DNA of 64,000 nt, taken from NCBI RefSeq assembly GCF_022568815.1, contig NZ_JAKZHX010000016.1:78767-142766 (forward strand). Reading direction: 5' to 3'. The translations under genes and the position numbers were made by a program. This DNA comes from Undibacterium paludis. Its GTDB lineage: Bacteria > Pseudomonadota > Gammaproteobacteria > Burkholderiales > Burkholderiaceae_D. The notes under the pieces were generated by a model, which had not been told where the DNA came from, did not search any database, and saw nothing but the letters and a program-made list of their open reading frames with translations. This document shows, in pieces, positions 27,199 through 35,604 of the stretch (positions are counted from its first letter, which is position 1; each line of letters starts with the position of its first letter).

Positions 27199-29190
27199 AT
27201 GGCCACTAAAAAAAATACTTCTCCGTCCGACTATAGCGAATCATCCATCCGAGTACTCAAAGGCCTGGAGCCGGTCAAACAAAGACCGGGGATGTATACC
27301 CGCACAGAAAACCCGCTGCACATCATCCAGGAAGTCATCGATAATGCCTCTGACGAAGCATTGGGCGGGCATTGCAAGAACATCCTGGTCACCATCAATG
27401 CTGACAATAGCATCAGTGTGGAAGATGACGGTCGCGGCATCCCGGTAGGTTTGCATCCTGAAGAAGGTGTGCCCACTGTCGAAATCGTGTTCACCCGCCT
27501 GCATGCAGGCGGCAAGTTTGACAAGGGTTCAGGCGGCGCCTATGCCTTCTCTGGCGGCCTGCACGGTGTTGGCGTATCTGTCACCAATGCCCTGTCAAAG
27601 CGGCTGGAAATCACCGTCTGGCGCGAAGCTGGCCTGCACAACCTGACTTTTGCCAACGGCGACGTGATAGAACCGCTGCGCAGCCAGCCTATCCCACGTG
27701 GCGACAAGAAGAATGGCACGCGTGTCACCATCTGGCCCGACGCCAAGTATTTTGACAGCGCCAACATCCCTCAGGCTGAGTTACAGCGGCTGCTGCGCTC
27801 CAAGGCAGTCCTGTTGCCAGGGGTCAAAGTAACCCTCACCAATGCCAAGTCCGGTGAAAGCCAGACCTGGCAATATGACCAGGGCCTGCGTGGCTACCTG
27901 ACTGAAGCCCTGGCGCAATCTTCGCATGGCGAACCGCTGATCCCGCTGTTTGAAGGCGAACAGTTCGCCACCTCGGAAAGTGAAGGCTTTGCCGAAGGTG
28001 AAGGCGCGTCCTGGGTTGTCGCCTGGACAGAAGAAGGCAATGTAGTGCGTGAATCCTACGTCAACCTGATCCCTACTCCGGCAGGTGGCACCCATGAATC
28101 CGGTCTGCGTGAAGGCCTGTTTGGTGCAGTAAAGAGTTTTGCAGAAATGCACTCGCTGCTGCCCAAAGGCGTCAAGCTTTTGCCGGAAGACGTGTTTGCC
28201 CGCGTATCGTTTGTGCTGTCGGCCAAGGTGCTGGACCCGCAATTCCAGGGCCAGATCAAGGAAAGGCTGAACTCGCGTGATGCAGTACGCCTGGTCTCCT
28301 CCTTTGCCAAACCACCACTGGAGCTGTGGCTCAATTCCCATGTGGAATACGGCAAAAAACTCGCTGAACTGGTCATCAAACAGGCGCAGTCGCGCCTGCG
28401 CTCTGCTCAGAAAGTCGAAAAGAAAAAATCATCGGGCGTGGCCGTCCTGCCGGGCAAACTGACTGACTGTGAATCAAGCGACACGGACCGCAACGAGATC
28501 TTCCTGGTCGAGGGTGATTCTGCCGGTGGCTCTGCCAAGATGGGCCGTGACAAGGAATTCCAGGCCATCCTGCCCCTGCGCGGCAAGGTGTTGAACTCAT
28601 GGGAGTCCGAGCGTGACCGTCTGTTTGCCAATAACGAGATTCATGATATCGCCGTCGCCATCGGGGTTGATCCGCATGGTTTGAATGAAATCGTCGATAT
28701 GAGCAATCTGCGCTACGGCAAGATCTGCATCCTGTCAGATGCAGACGTTGACGGCTCACACATCCAGGTCCTGCTGCTGACCCTGTTTTTCAAGCACTTC
28801 CCACAACTTATCGCACGTGGCCATATCTGTGTGGCAAGGCCGCCACTGTTCCGCGTTGATGCACCGGCACGCGGCAAAAAGCCTGCGCAAAAGATTTATG
28901 CCCTCGATGAAGGTGAACTGATCGCCATCGAAGACAAGTTACGCAAGGACGGCGTCAAGGATGGTGCATGGAGCATCTCCCGCTTCAAGGGTCTGGGCGA
29001 GATGAATGCCGAGCAGTTATGGGAAACCACCATGAACCCGGATACACGCCGCCTCCTGCCCGTGTCCCTGGGTGAATTCGATCAGGCATTTTCAGAGAGC
29101 CGCTTCAATATGCTGATGGGCAAAGGCGAAGCCGCCGCCCGCCGTGCCTGGATAGAAGAACATGGCAATGCCGTTGAAGCCGACATTTAA
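27199..29190 (+). CDS. parE: DNA topoisomerase IV subunit B
   Basis: The 663-residue protein is the ATPase/TOPRIM subunit of topoisomerase IV, which separates linked daughter chromosomes. It has the GHKL ATPase motifs (EVIDNASDEAL, DDGRGIPVG, GGLHGVGVSVTNALS) and the TOPRIM block LVEGDSAGGSAKMGRD near residue 438, then ILSDADVDGSHI. The length and the lack of the gyrase-specific insert favour ParE over GyrB, as does parC as the next gene. Confidence 0.97.
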   Translation: MATKKNTSPSDYSESSIRVLKGLEPVKQRPGMYTRTENPLHIIQEVIDNASDEALGGHCKNILVTINADNSISVEDDGRGIPVGLHPEEGVPTVEIVFTRLHAGGKFDKGSGGAYAFSGGLHGVGVSVTNALSKRLEITVWREAGLHNLTFANGDVIEPLRSQPIPRGDKKNGTRVTIWPDAKYFDSANIPQAELQRLLRSKAVLLPGVKVTLTNAKSGESQTWQYDQGLRGYLTEALAQSSHGEPLIPLFEGEQFATSESEGFAEGEGASWVVAWTEEGNVVRESYVNLIPTPAGGTHESGLREGLFGAVKSFAEMHSLLPKGVKLLPEDVFARVSFVLSAKVLDPQFQGQIKERLNSRDAVRLVSSFAKPPLELWLNSHVEYGKKLAELVIKQAQSRLRSAQKVEKKKSSGVAVLPGKLTDCESSDTDRNEIFLVEGDSAGGSAKMGRDKEFQAILPLRGKVLNSWESERDRLFANNEIHDIAVAIGVDPHGLNEIVDMSNLRYGKICILSDADVDGSHIQVLLLTLFFKHFPQLIARGHICVARPPLFRVDAPARGKKPAQKIYALDEGELIAIEDKLRKDGVKDGAWSISRFKGLGEMNAEQLWETTMNPDTRRLLPVSLGEFDQAFSESRFNMLMGKGEAAARRAWIEEHGNAVEADI

Positions 29191-29311
29191 GAAGCCGCTG
29201 ATTAAGCTACTGCGCGACGTGATTTTGGGCCTGCGATGCTCGCCGTACAGTCGTACGACTGCGCTTCTTAACCCAAACTAACGCCACTCGCTACGCTTAC
29301 TCAGCAACTTC
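29191..29311. repeat. Palindromic interspersed repeat between parE and parC
   Basis: This 121-bp element begins right after the parE stop. Outer arms GAAG-cc-GCTGA (29191-29201) and TCAGC-aa-CTTC (29301-29311) enclose TTTGGG (29224-29229)/CCCAAA (29272-29277) and a perfect 14-bp palindrome CAGTCGTACGACTG (29248-29261). It resembles the REP or MITE-like repeats spread through Burkholderiales genomes. No second copy is visible in this window. Confidence 0.6.
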
Positions 29312-29359
29312 TGAACAGCTATATGGAATATAACAGCATCAAAAATACGAAAAAGAATT

Positions 29360-31687
29360 ATGAGCGAACAAGCCAATTTATTTGATCAAACCCCACCGCC
29401 ACCTGGCGATGGCGAAGCACTGACCCTGGCAACTTTTGCCGAGCGTGCCTATCTCGACTATGCGATTTCTGTCGTCAAAGGTCGCGCCCTGCCCGATGTC
29501 TGCGACGGTCAAAAACCGGTACAGCGCCGCATCCTGTACGCGATGAATGAGCTGGGCCTGAACTCTGCGGCCAAGCCACGCAAATCTGCCGCCGTGGTTG
29601 GCGACGTACTGGGCAAACTGCACCCGCATGGTGACCAGTCCGTGTATGACGCCCTGGTACGCATGGCCCAGGATTTTTCGCTGCGCTATCCCTTAATCGA
29701 CGGTCAGGGTAACTTTGGCTCGCGTGATGGTGACGGTGCAGCAGCCATGCGTTATACCGAGGCCCGCCTGACGCCAATCTCCAAACTGCTGATGGATGAA
29801 ATCGACCAGGGCACGGTCGATTTCCAGCCCAACTACGATGGCACGACGGAAGAACCCAAGCTGCTGCCGAGCCGCCTGCCCTTTGTGCTGCTCAACGGCG
29901 CATCCGGTATCGCCGTTGGCCTGGCGACAGAAATCCCTTCGCACAACCTGACAGAAGTCGCCAAAGCCGCTGTTGCCCTGATACGCAACCCGAACATGAA
30001 GCATGCCGAGCTGATGGAATACATCCCCGGCCCGGACTTCCCCGGTGGTGGCCAGATCATCACGCCGACATCGGCCATTGCCGACATCTATGCGACTGGT
30101 CGCGGCAGCATGAAGGTACGTGCCCGCTGGAAGATAGAAGAAATGGCGCGCGGCCAGTGGCAGGCAGTCGTTACTGAACTGCCGCCTGGCACCTCTTCAC
30201 AAAAAGTACTGGAAGAAATTGAAGAACTGACCAATCCCAAGATCAAGACCGGAAAGAAAACCCTTTCACCAGAACAGGCAGCATTGAAACAGGTGATCCT
30301 GTCGGTACTTGATGGTGTGCGTGATGAGTCAGGCAAGGATGCGCCAGTACGTCTGGTGCTGGAACCAAAATCCAAAAATCAGGACCAGGGCGAGTTCATG
30401 CAGATGCTGCTCGCCCATACTTCACTGGAAACCTCGGCTTCCATTAATCTGGTGATGATAGGCGGCGATGGCCGACCCCGCCAGAAAGGTTTGCTCGACA
30501 TCATCAGCGAGTGGATCGCCTTCCGCTTCACCACAGTTACCCGCCGCACCCAGTTCCGCCTGAAAAAGGTCGATGACCGCATCCACATCCTCGAAGGCCG
30601 CGAAGCAGTTCTGCTGAATATTGATGAAGTCATCCGCATCATCCGTGAATCTGATGATCCCAAACCGGCATTGATCACTGCATTCAAACTGTCAGATATC
30701 CAGGCCGAAGACATACTGGAAATTCGCTTGCGCCAGTTGGCACGTCTTGAAGCGATCAAGATCCAGCAGCAACTTGATGAATTACGTAAAGAAAAAGCCG
30801 GCCTGCACGACCTGCTCGACAATCCTTCATCGATGAAGCGCATGATCATCAAGGAAATCGAAGCCGATGCCAAGCAATATGGCGATGCACGCCGCACCCT
30901 GATAGAAGAAGCCGCCAAGGCATCCGTTGAGCAAAAAGTCATTGATGAGCCGGTGACCGTCGTCATCTCTGAAAAAGGCTGGGTACGCGCCCGTACCGGC
31001 CATGGTCACGACAATGCCCAGTTCAGCTTCAAGGCTGGCGACAGCCTGTACGGCACCTTTGAATGCCGCACGGTGGATCAGATGCTGGTATTTGGTTCAA
31101 ATGGCCGCGTCTATTCCGTCGCCGTCTCTGCCCTGCCCGGCGCACGTGGCGACGGTGTGCCAGTCACCACGCTGATAGACCTGGCGGCAGGCAGCAAAAT
31201 CCTGCATTACTTCGCAGGCAGCATCGATATCAACCTCTTGCTGGCATCGACCGCAGGCTATGGTTTTACCGCCAAACTCGGCGACATGGTCGGCCGCATG
31301 AAAGCCGGTAAAGCCTTCATGACACTGGAAGAAGGTGACCTGCCATTGCCACCTGCCATCGTGGCGGAAGATGCCAGCGCCATTGCCTGCCTGTCAGAAA
31401 AAGGCCGCCTGCTGGTCTTTGGCCTGACAGAAATCAAGCAACTGTCCAGCGGTGGCCGTGGCGTAATTCTGATGGAACTCGAAGACAAGGAAAGCCTGCT
31501 GTCGGCGCAGGCCATCAGCCAGCGTGGTGTACGTGTCATAGGCCTGGGTCGCGGCGGCAAACCACAGGAAGTCAGCCTCAGCGCCAGCGGGCTTGGCATC
31601 CACATAGGCAAGCGCGCACGCAAAGGTAAGGCGCTGGAAGCGAAGATCAAGGCTTCTGGCTTGCAGAGGATTACGGCCAAAGAATGA
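29360..31687 (+). CDS. parC: DNA topoisomerase IV subunit A
   Basis: The 775-residue protein is the DNA-cutting subunit. The active-site Tyr132 sits in GAAAMRYTEARLTPIS after GNFGSRDGD. The N-terminus has DYAISVVKGRALPDVCDGQKPVQRRILYAM, the quinolone-determining region family signature; the C-terminus has short beta-propeller repeats (VFGSNGRVYSVAV, ACLSEKGRLLVFG). It forms a heterotetramer with ParE encoded 169 bp upstream. A strong terminator follows. Confidence 0.97.
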   Translation: MSEQANLFDQTPPPPGDGEALTLATFAERAYLDYAISVVKGRALPDVCDGQKPVQRRILYAMNELGLNSAAKPRKSAAVVGDVLGKLHPHGDQSVYDALVRMAQDFSLRYPLIDGQGNFGSRDGDGAAAMRYTEARLTPISKLLMDEIDQGTVDFQPNYDGTTEEPKLLPSRLPFVLLNGASGIAVGLATEIPSHNLTEVAKAAVALIRNPNMKHAELMEYIPGPDFPGGGQIITPTSAIADIYATGRGSMKVRARWKIEEMARGQWQAVVTELPPGTSSQKVLEEIEELTNPKIKTGKKTLSPEQAALKQVILSVLDGVRDESGKDAPVRLVLEPKSKNQDQGEFMQMLLAHTSLETSASINLVMIGGDGRPRQKGLLDIISEWIAFRFTTVTRRTQFRLKKVDDRIHILEGREAVLLNIDEVIRIIRESDDPKPALITAFKLSDIQAEDILEIRLRQLARLEAIKIQQQLDELRKEKAGLHDLLDNPSSMKRMIIKEIEADAKQYGDARRTLIEEAAKASVEQKVIDEPVTVVISEKGWVRARTGHGHDNAQFSFKAGDSLYGTFECRTVDQMLVFGSNGRVYSVAVSALPGARGDGVPVTTLIDLAAGSKILHYFAGSIDINLLLASTAGYGFTAKLGDMVGRMKAGKAFMTLEEGDLPLPPAIVAEDASAIACLSEKGRLLVFGLTEIKQLSSGGRGVILMELEDKESLLSAQAISQRGVRVIGLGRGGKPQEVSLSASGLGIHIGKRARKGKALEAKIKASGLQRITAKE

Positions 31688-31710
31688 TCATTCCTTAGTC
31701 TTGAAACAAG

Positions 31711-31741
31711 AAGCCCGGTTTCTGACCGGGCTTTGTTTTTT
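31711..31741 (+). terminator. Rho-independent terminator after parC
   Basis: AAGCCCGGT (31711-31719) pairs with ACCGGGCTT (31725-31733) and runs into TGTTTTTTT. Confidence 0.92.
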
Positions 31742-31911
31742 AGCTATCCCAACTGCTCTGACATACGGGTTTCATCGGGAGACGCGCGAAGAAATTGATA
31801 TTTTCGTGCTCGATTTACCAGACTCTTATTCATTCCCCATATCTCAAACTTGTCATTCCTGTGCAGTACGTACGGACGCTGAGCAAGTCCATTTTTCAGC
31901 AAGGCTTTGCA

Positions 31912-32649
31912 TTAACGTCGCAACACCAACAACTTCGCAGGCAGCCAGTTCAACACCGTAATGAGCCACTTCATCTGCCAAGGGAACACAAGTCTGTCAC
32001 GCCGCTGTGCAATCGCCTCAACAATCAAAGCTACAGCCTTTTCTTCAGGCATGATGAACGGTTTATGACTGGCATCACCCTCATTCAATGCACGCAGTTT
32101 TGCGGTATCAATATAGCCGGGCACGATGGCGGTGACGGCAACTGAAAAAGGTTTCAAGGCAATGCGGTAGGTATCGCACAAACTCAGCACACTGCGTTTG
32201 GTGGCGCTATAGAGCGAAGCACCGGGATAATCATGCAGCAATCCGGCAATGGAAGATACGGCGACCAGCTGACCTGATTTTTGCTTCAGCATTTTTTGCG
32301 ATGCCAGCTCGAATGCGTGAGCAAGACCGCTGACATTGGTTTGCAACATGTGCATGGTACTGGCAACATCGAGCACATGGCTGCGGGTATTGTAGTAGAT
32401 ACCTGCAGTGACGATGAGCAGGTCCATCCTTTTATCAGCAACAGTAAATGCTTCCATGGCCTGCGCAATGGCGTCCCTGTCGGCGATATCGAACTGGTAA
32501 GCATGCAGCTTTGGAGACGTCGTTTCAAGATCATTCGGCAGGCGTTGCAGGTCACGTCCGCAAACTGCCACCCTGTCACCGCACTTCAGGTAGTGACGCG
32601 CCAGCGCCAGACCTATGCCGCTGGTGCCGCCGATGATCATGATATTCAT
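31912..32649 (-). CDS. Short-chain dehydrogenase in the lipid island
   Basis: This 245-residue classical SDR has a cofactor loop IIGGTSGIGLALARHYL at the N-terminus, NNAG replaced by a LLIVTAGIYYN segment, a catalytic Ser in VAVSSIAGLL and YSATK with the catalytic Tyr and Lys. RDLQRL after strand 2 suggests NADP. The stop of the patatin-like gene overlaps its start (TGATG), so the two are translated together. The C-terminus ends with FPWQMKWLITVLNWLPAKLLVLRR, a hydrophobic tail that could bind a membrane, fitting a lipid substrate. Substrate unknown. Confidence 0.9.
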   Translation of the reverse strand: MNIMIIGGTSGIGLALARHYLKCGDRVAVCGRDLQRLPNDLETTSPKLHAYQFDIADRDAIAQAMEAFTVADKRMDLLIVTAGIYYNTRSHVLDVASTMHMLQTNVSGLAHAFELASQKMLKQKSGQLVAVSSIAGLLHDYPGASLYSATKRSVLSLCDTYRIALKPFSVAVTAIVPGYIDTAKLRALNEGDASHKPFIMPEEKAVALIVEAIAQRRDRLVFPWQMKWLITVLNWLPAKLLVLRR

Positions 32650-33743
32650 CAGACCATGCCCCTGCTGTAACGGTCACGATTGCGTATGCTGGCTTCGTCA
32701 TATTCTTTCTGCCTGGTCATTGCTTCCATGCCTCGGGCATAGCCATATTGCCACTGGGTGTCCATCATCGCGACATAGTCGGCGTGGGTGACAGGCATGA
32801 GCAGGCGGATGCGGTTGTGACGCCAGTCCAGTTTCTTTTGAGCTGATTCTTTGGCCAATACGTCTGCGACATCGGAAGTATCTATGCGCACATCAACAGG
32901 CTGTCCATTGACATAGCGCAGGCGGGCATTGCCATCAAGGCCCAGTACTGAACGCCAGGCGGGAATGGAAAAAGCCTGGTCAAAACTTTGCTTGAATTCC
33001 ATCATGACTTCATCTGCAAGCTGCCTGGCAATTTCTATGGGGAAGAGATCAAGCACACCGCCAAAATAATTTTCCCCTTCGTGACTGAGGCAACGGAAAT
33101 AAAACATGTCAGTGATCGATATGCGCGCCGCCAGACTGGTCGCAGTCGCAGTGTCGAGCACTATATCGTCAGCGATGGCATGTTCCCCCCAGCGCTTATC
33201 TGCCAATGGTGACTTCATGCCGTCAAGCAGTGCGGCTGCTCTTGGGTCACAAAACACGGTTTCGGCAAACAGTTTGCGCTGGCCTCGTGGCTGCCCGGCT
33301 TCTGCCTCTGTAAACAGGAGCTTGCCGCCGACAATGGCGCTTGCCACAGACTGCTCGCTTGCAGGTGTGGCGGGCAAAGGCAGGATCGGCGGGATTTCAA
33401 ACAGGTATTCGTTGAACAGATCAGGTATGGTCCTGGCCGATTCGCGTAAAAAGCCGCGCTTTGCCGCCAGGGCAAGGGCGCGGACTATGCCCGCCCTCGG
33501 CGATGACTTCAGCCCGCACCAGAACCGGTACATGTCTTCAGAGGTCAGCCAGTCCCTGCGGCTCTGATCGTCGGGCAAACCGGCAATGATGGAAGCTGCC
33601 AGTGCCCCGCCGCAACTGGCCAGCAGTATGTCGGGTGCACGACCAGCTTCGCAGGCTGCCGCGTACATCCCCAGGTAAATACCAAAACGAAAGCCCCCGC
33701 CAGCAAATACCATGCAGCGTTTATATTTTTTTGCTTGATTCAT
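32649..33743 (-). CDS. Patatin-like protein with a Cys nucleophile position
   Basis: From the ATG at 33743 this is 364 residues. It has the patatin oxyanion loop (AGGGFRFG, residues 14-21) and, at the expected distance, DILLASCGGALAAS where the family has DIxxGxSxGxL. Aligned this way, Cys44 replaces the catalytic Ser and the first Gly is Ala. The second half of the catalytic dyad, normally DGG, reads NYFGGVLDLFPIEIA, so the Asp also seems lost. It may be a pseudo-enzyme or use a different chemistry. It lies 41 bp from the divergent ynbD-like gene and is coupled to the SDR. An earlier start at 33812 is possible but lies inside the divergent gene. Confidence 0.75.
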   Translation of the reverse strand: MNQAKKYKRCMVFAGGGFRFGIYLGMYAAACEAGRAPDILLASCGGALAASIIAGLPDDQSRRDWLTSEDMYRFWCGLKSSPRAGIVRALALAAKRGFLRESARTIPDLFNEYLFEIPPILPLPATPASEQSVASAIVGGKLLFTEAEAGQPRGQRKLFAETVFCDPRAAALLDGMKSPLADKRWGEHAIADDIVLDTATATSLAARISITDMFYFRCLSHEGENYFGGVLDLFPIEIARQLADEVMMEFKQSFDQAFSIPAWRSVLGLDGNARLRYVNGQPVDVRIDTSDVADVLAKESAQKKLDWRHNRIRLLMPVTHADYVAMMDTQWQYGYARGMEAMTRQKEYDEASIRNRDRYSRGMV

Positions 33744-33784
33744 ACTGCTAAAATACCACACTGTTAAGGCAAACAATATCTTAC

Positions 33785-34987
33785 ATGTCGCCTCCCCCTG
33801 CAACTGTGTCACAGCGCTGGCGTTATTTGTTGCTCAATGTGCTGGTATTCGGCCTGTGTTATCCGAGCGCCAACCTGCTGGCGCACAAGGCAGGCATAAC
33901 ACGCCATGCCGCCCTGCCGTTTGAAACGGCCATCCCTTTCCTGCCGTGGATGATTATCCCCTACATGAGTTCGGGCCTGTTTTTTTGCCTGGTTTTCCTG
34001 ATGGCGGGCAGCCAGAATCAATTGCGCATACTCGCCCAGCGCATGCTGCTGGCAACTGTGCTGGCGTCGCTGGTGTTCATCATGTATCCGCTGCAATACA
34101 GCTGGGGGCGGCCGGTTATTGCACCAGGCTGGCTTGCCAGCCTGTATGCTTCGCTCGATATCATGGATAAACCATATAACCAATTGCCGTCCCTGCATGT
34201 GGCGTATTGTCTGTTGTTCTGGCAAAGCCTGCGGCTGCGCATACGTCCCGGCCCGGCTCGTATCTTGCTGGCAACGTGGCTACTGTTGACCGCTGTCTCG
34301 ACGGTTTTCACTTACCAGCACCATGTGCTGGACGTCTTTGGCGGTATCGCGCTGGCCCTGTTTTGCATGTGGGCTGTCGAACTCAGGGTCAGTGAGGCTC
34401 AGGTGGCTTTCTATTACCTGATGATGGCCGGCATCGTCCTGGCTGTCGGCGTATGCGGTCTGCATAGCTGGCTGGCATTTTACCTAGCGTGCAGCCTGTC
34501 GCTGGTGGCGCTGGCTTACCTGCGGCATGACAGTCATTTTCTGCACAAGTGTAAAGGCCGACATCCATGGTGGATATGGTTATTGTATGCGCCCTATTTA
34601 TCCGGTTATCAACTGACCTGGCTGGCGGTAGCCTGGCGGGAACGGCGCAAACCCGCCATCGTCAGGCTGACACCGCAATTATGGGTAGGGCGCCGTCTGA
34701 GCAATACCGAAGCCCTGCAACTGCCGCCAGATTGCACAATCATCGACCTGGCCAATGAATTGAGTGAAACACCCGCCCTGCGCCAGCACAACTCGCGCCA
34801 CTACCGGCATTTCCCTCTGCTGGACTTGCGCACGCCCCCGGCCGACACGATACAGGCGGTACTGCAATGTCTGAATGCGGAAATCAGTGCCGGCAAAACC
34901 GTCTACCTGCATTGCGCCATGGGCTATAGCCGCTGTATATTGCTGGCCAAGCTGTTCATGTCGCAAGGAAATCTGTCAAAACAATGA
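33785..34987 (+). CDS. PAP2/dual-specificity phosphatase, YnbD-like
   Basis: This 400-residue membrane protein joins two phosphatase modules. The first two thirds has several membrane helices and a PAP2 core: PYNQLPSLHVAY and TYQHHVLDVFGG. The last third is a cytosolic dual-specificity phosphatase with LLDLRTPP and the catalytic HCAMGYSRC (HCX5R, Cys nucleophile). E. coli YnbD has this same layout, and lipid phosphatases such as PgpP belong to the DSP family. Its stop overlaps the start of the next gene (ATGA). The likely substrate is a phosphorylated lipid headgroup made by the neighbouring transferase; that is inference. Confidence 0.88.
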   Translation: MSPPPATVSQRWRYLLLNVLVFGLCYPSANLLAHKAGITRHAALPFETAIPFLPWMIIPYMSSGLFFCLVFLMAGSQNQLRILAQRMLLATVLASLVFIMYPLQYSWGRPVIAPGWLASLYASLDIMDKPYNQLPSLHVAYCLLFWQSLRLRIRPGPARILLATWLLLTAVSTVFTYQHHVLDVFGGIALALFCMWAVELRVSEAQVAFYYLMMAGIVLAVGVCGLHSWLAFYLACSLSLVALAYLRHDSHFLHKCKGRHPWWIWLLYAPYLSGYQLTWLAVAWRERRKPAIVRLTPQLWVGRRLSNTEALQLPPDCTIIDLANELSETPALRQHNSRHYRHFPLLDLRTPPADTIQAVLQCLNAEISAGKTVYLHCAMGYSRCILLAKLFMSQGNLSKQ

Positions 34988-35604
34988 GTTTTTCCATCTA
35001 CCAATTGAAACCGCGTTTTCAGCAACTCTTGCGCCCTGTGCTGGCAAGCCTGACCAGATGCCATGTCACCCCCAACCAGATTACCTTACTGGCGTTGTTT
35101 CTTTCGATTGCCTATGGCCTCGCCCTGGCCTGTTATCCGCAAAAACCCTGCTTGTGGCTGGGACTGCCAGTATTCATGTTTGTACGGATGGCGCTCAATG
35201 CCATAGACGGCATGCTGGCAAACTACAGCAATCAGAAAACTCCCTTGGGCGCCATATTGAACGAAATTTGCGACCAGGTATCCGATGCAGCACTGGTTTT
35301 ACCCTTTGTACTGGTCGCCGGCATTCACCCGGCTTTGCTGATCGCTGTCGCCATGTTGGCCCTGCTGGTGGAGTTTGCCGGTGTTGCCGCCCTGCTGGCA
35401 GGGTCAAGCCGCCGCTTTGATGGCCCCATGGGTAAGAGCGACCGGGCCTTTGCCTTTGGCCTGCTGGGCTTGCTGACTGGCTTACAGGTAGCAGGCATCT
35501 GGCTCAATGCGATCTTGGCTGTCGTCCTGCTACTGTCTTTATGGACCTTGTTTAATCGTATAAAACGGGCATTGCAGCATCGCGCTGCGCCACCGACACC
35601 GTGA
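34984..35604 (+). CDS. CDP-alcohol phosphatidyltransferase, YnbA-like
   Basis: The 206-residue integral membrane protein has five or six helices and the CDP-alcohol transferase motif region NAIDGMLANYSNQKTP and GAILNEICDQVSDAA. The consensus DGxxARx8Gx3Dx3D is partly changed: the Arg is Asn and the third Asp is Asn, while the first and last Asp remain. I recall that E. coli YnbA-type members also carry Asn in the second half of the motif, so this may be a subfamily trait. The enzyme would transfer a phosphatidyl group from CDP-diacylglycerol to an unknown alcohol. It is coupled to the phosphatase gene and overlaps the convergent ynbC-like gene by 53 bp. Confidence 0.88.
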   Translation: MSFSIYQLKPRFQQLLRPVLASLTRCHVTPNQITLLALFLSIAYGLALACYPQKPCLWLGLPVFMFVRMALNAIDGMLANYSNQKTPLGAILNEICDQVSDAALVLPFVLVAGIHPALLIAVAMLALLVEFAGVAALLAGSSRRFDGPMGKSDRAFAFGLLGLLTGLQVAGIWLNAILAVVLLLSLWTLFNRIKRALQHRAAPPTP

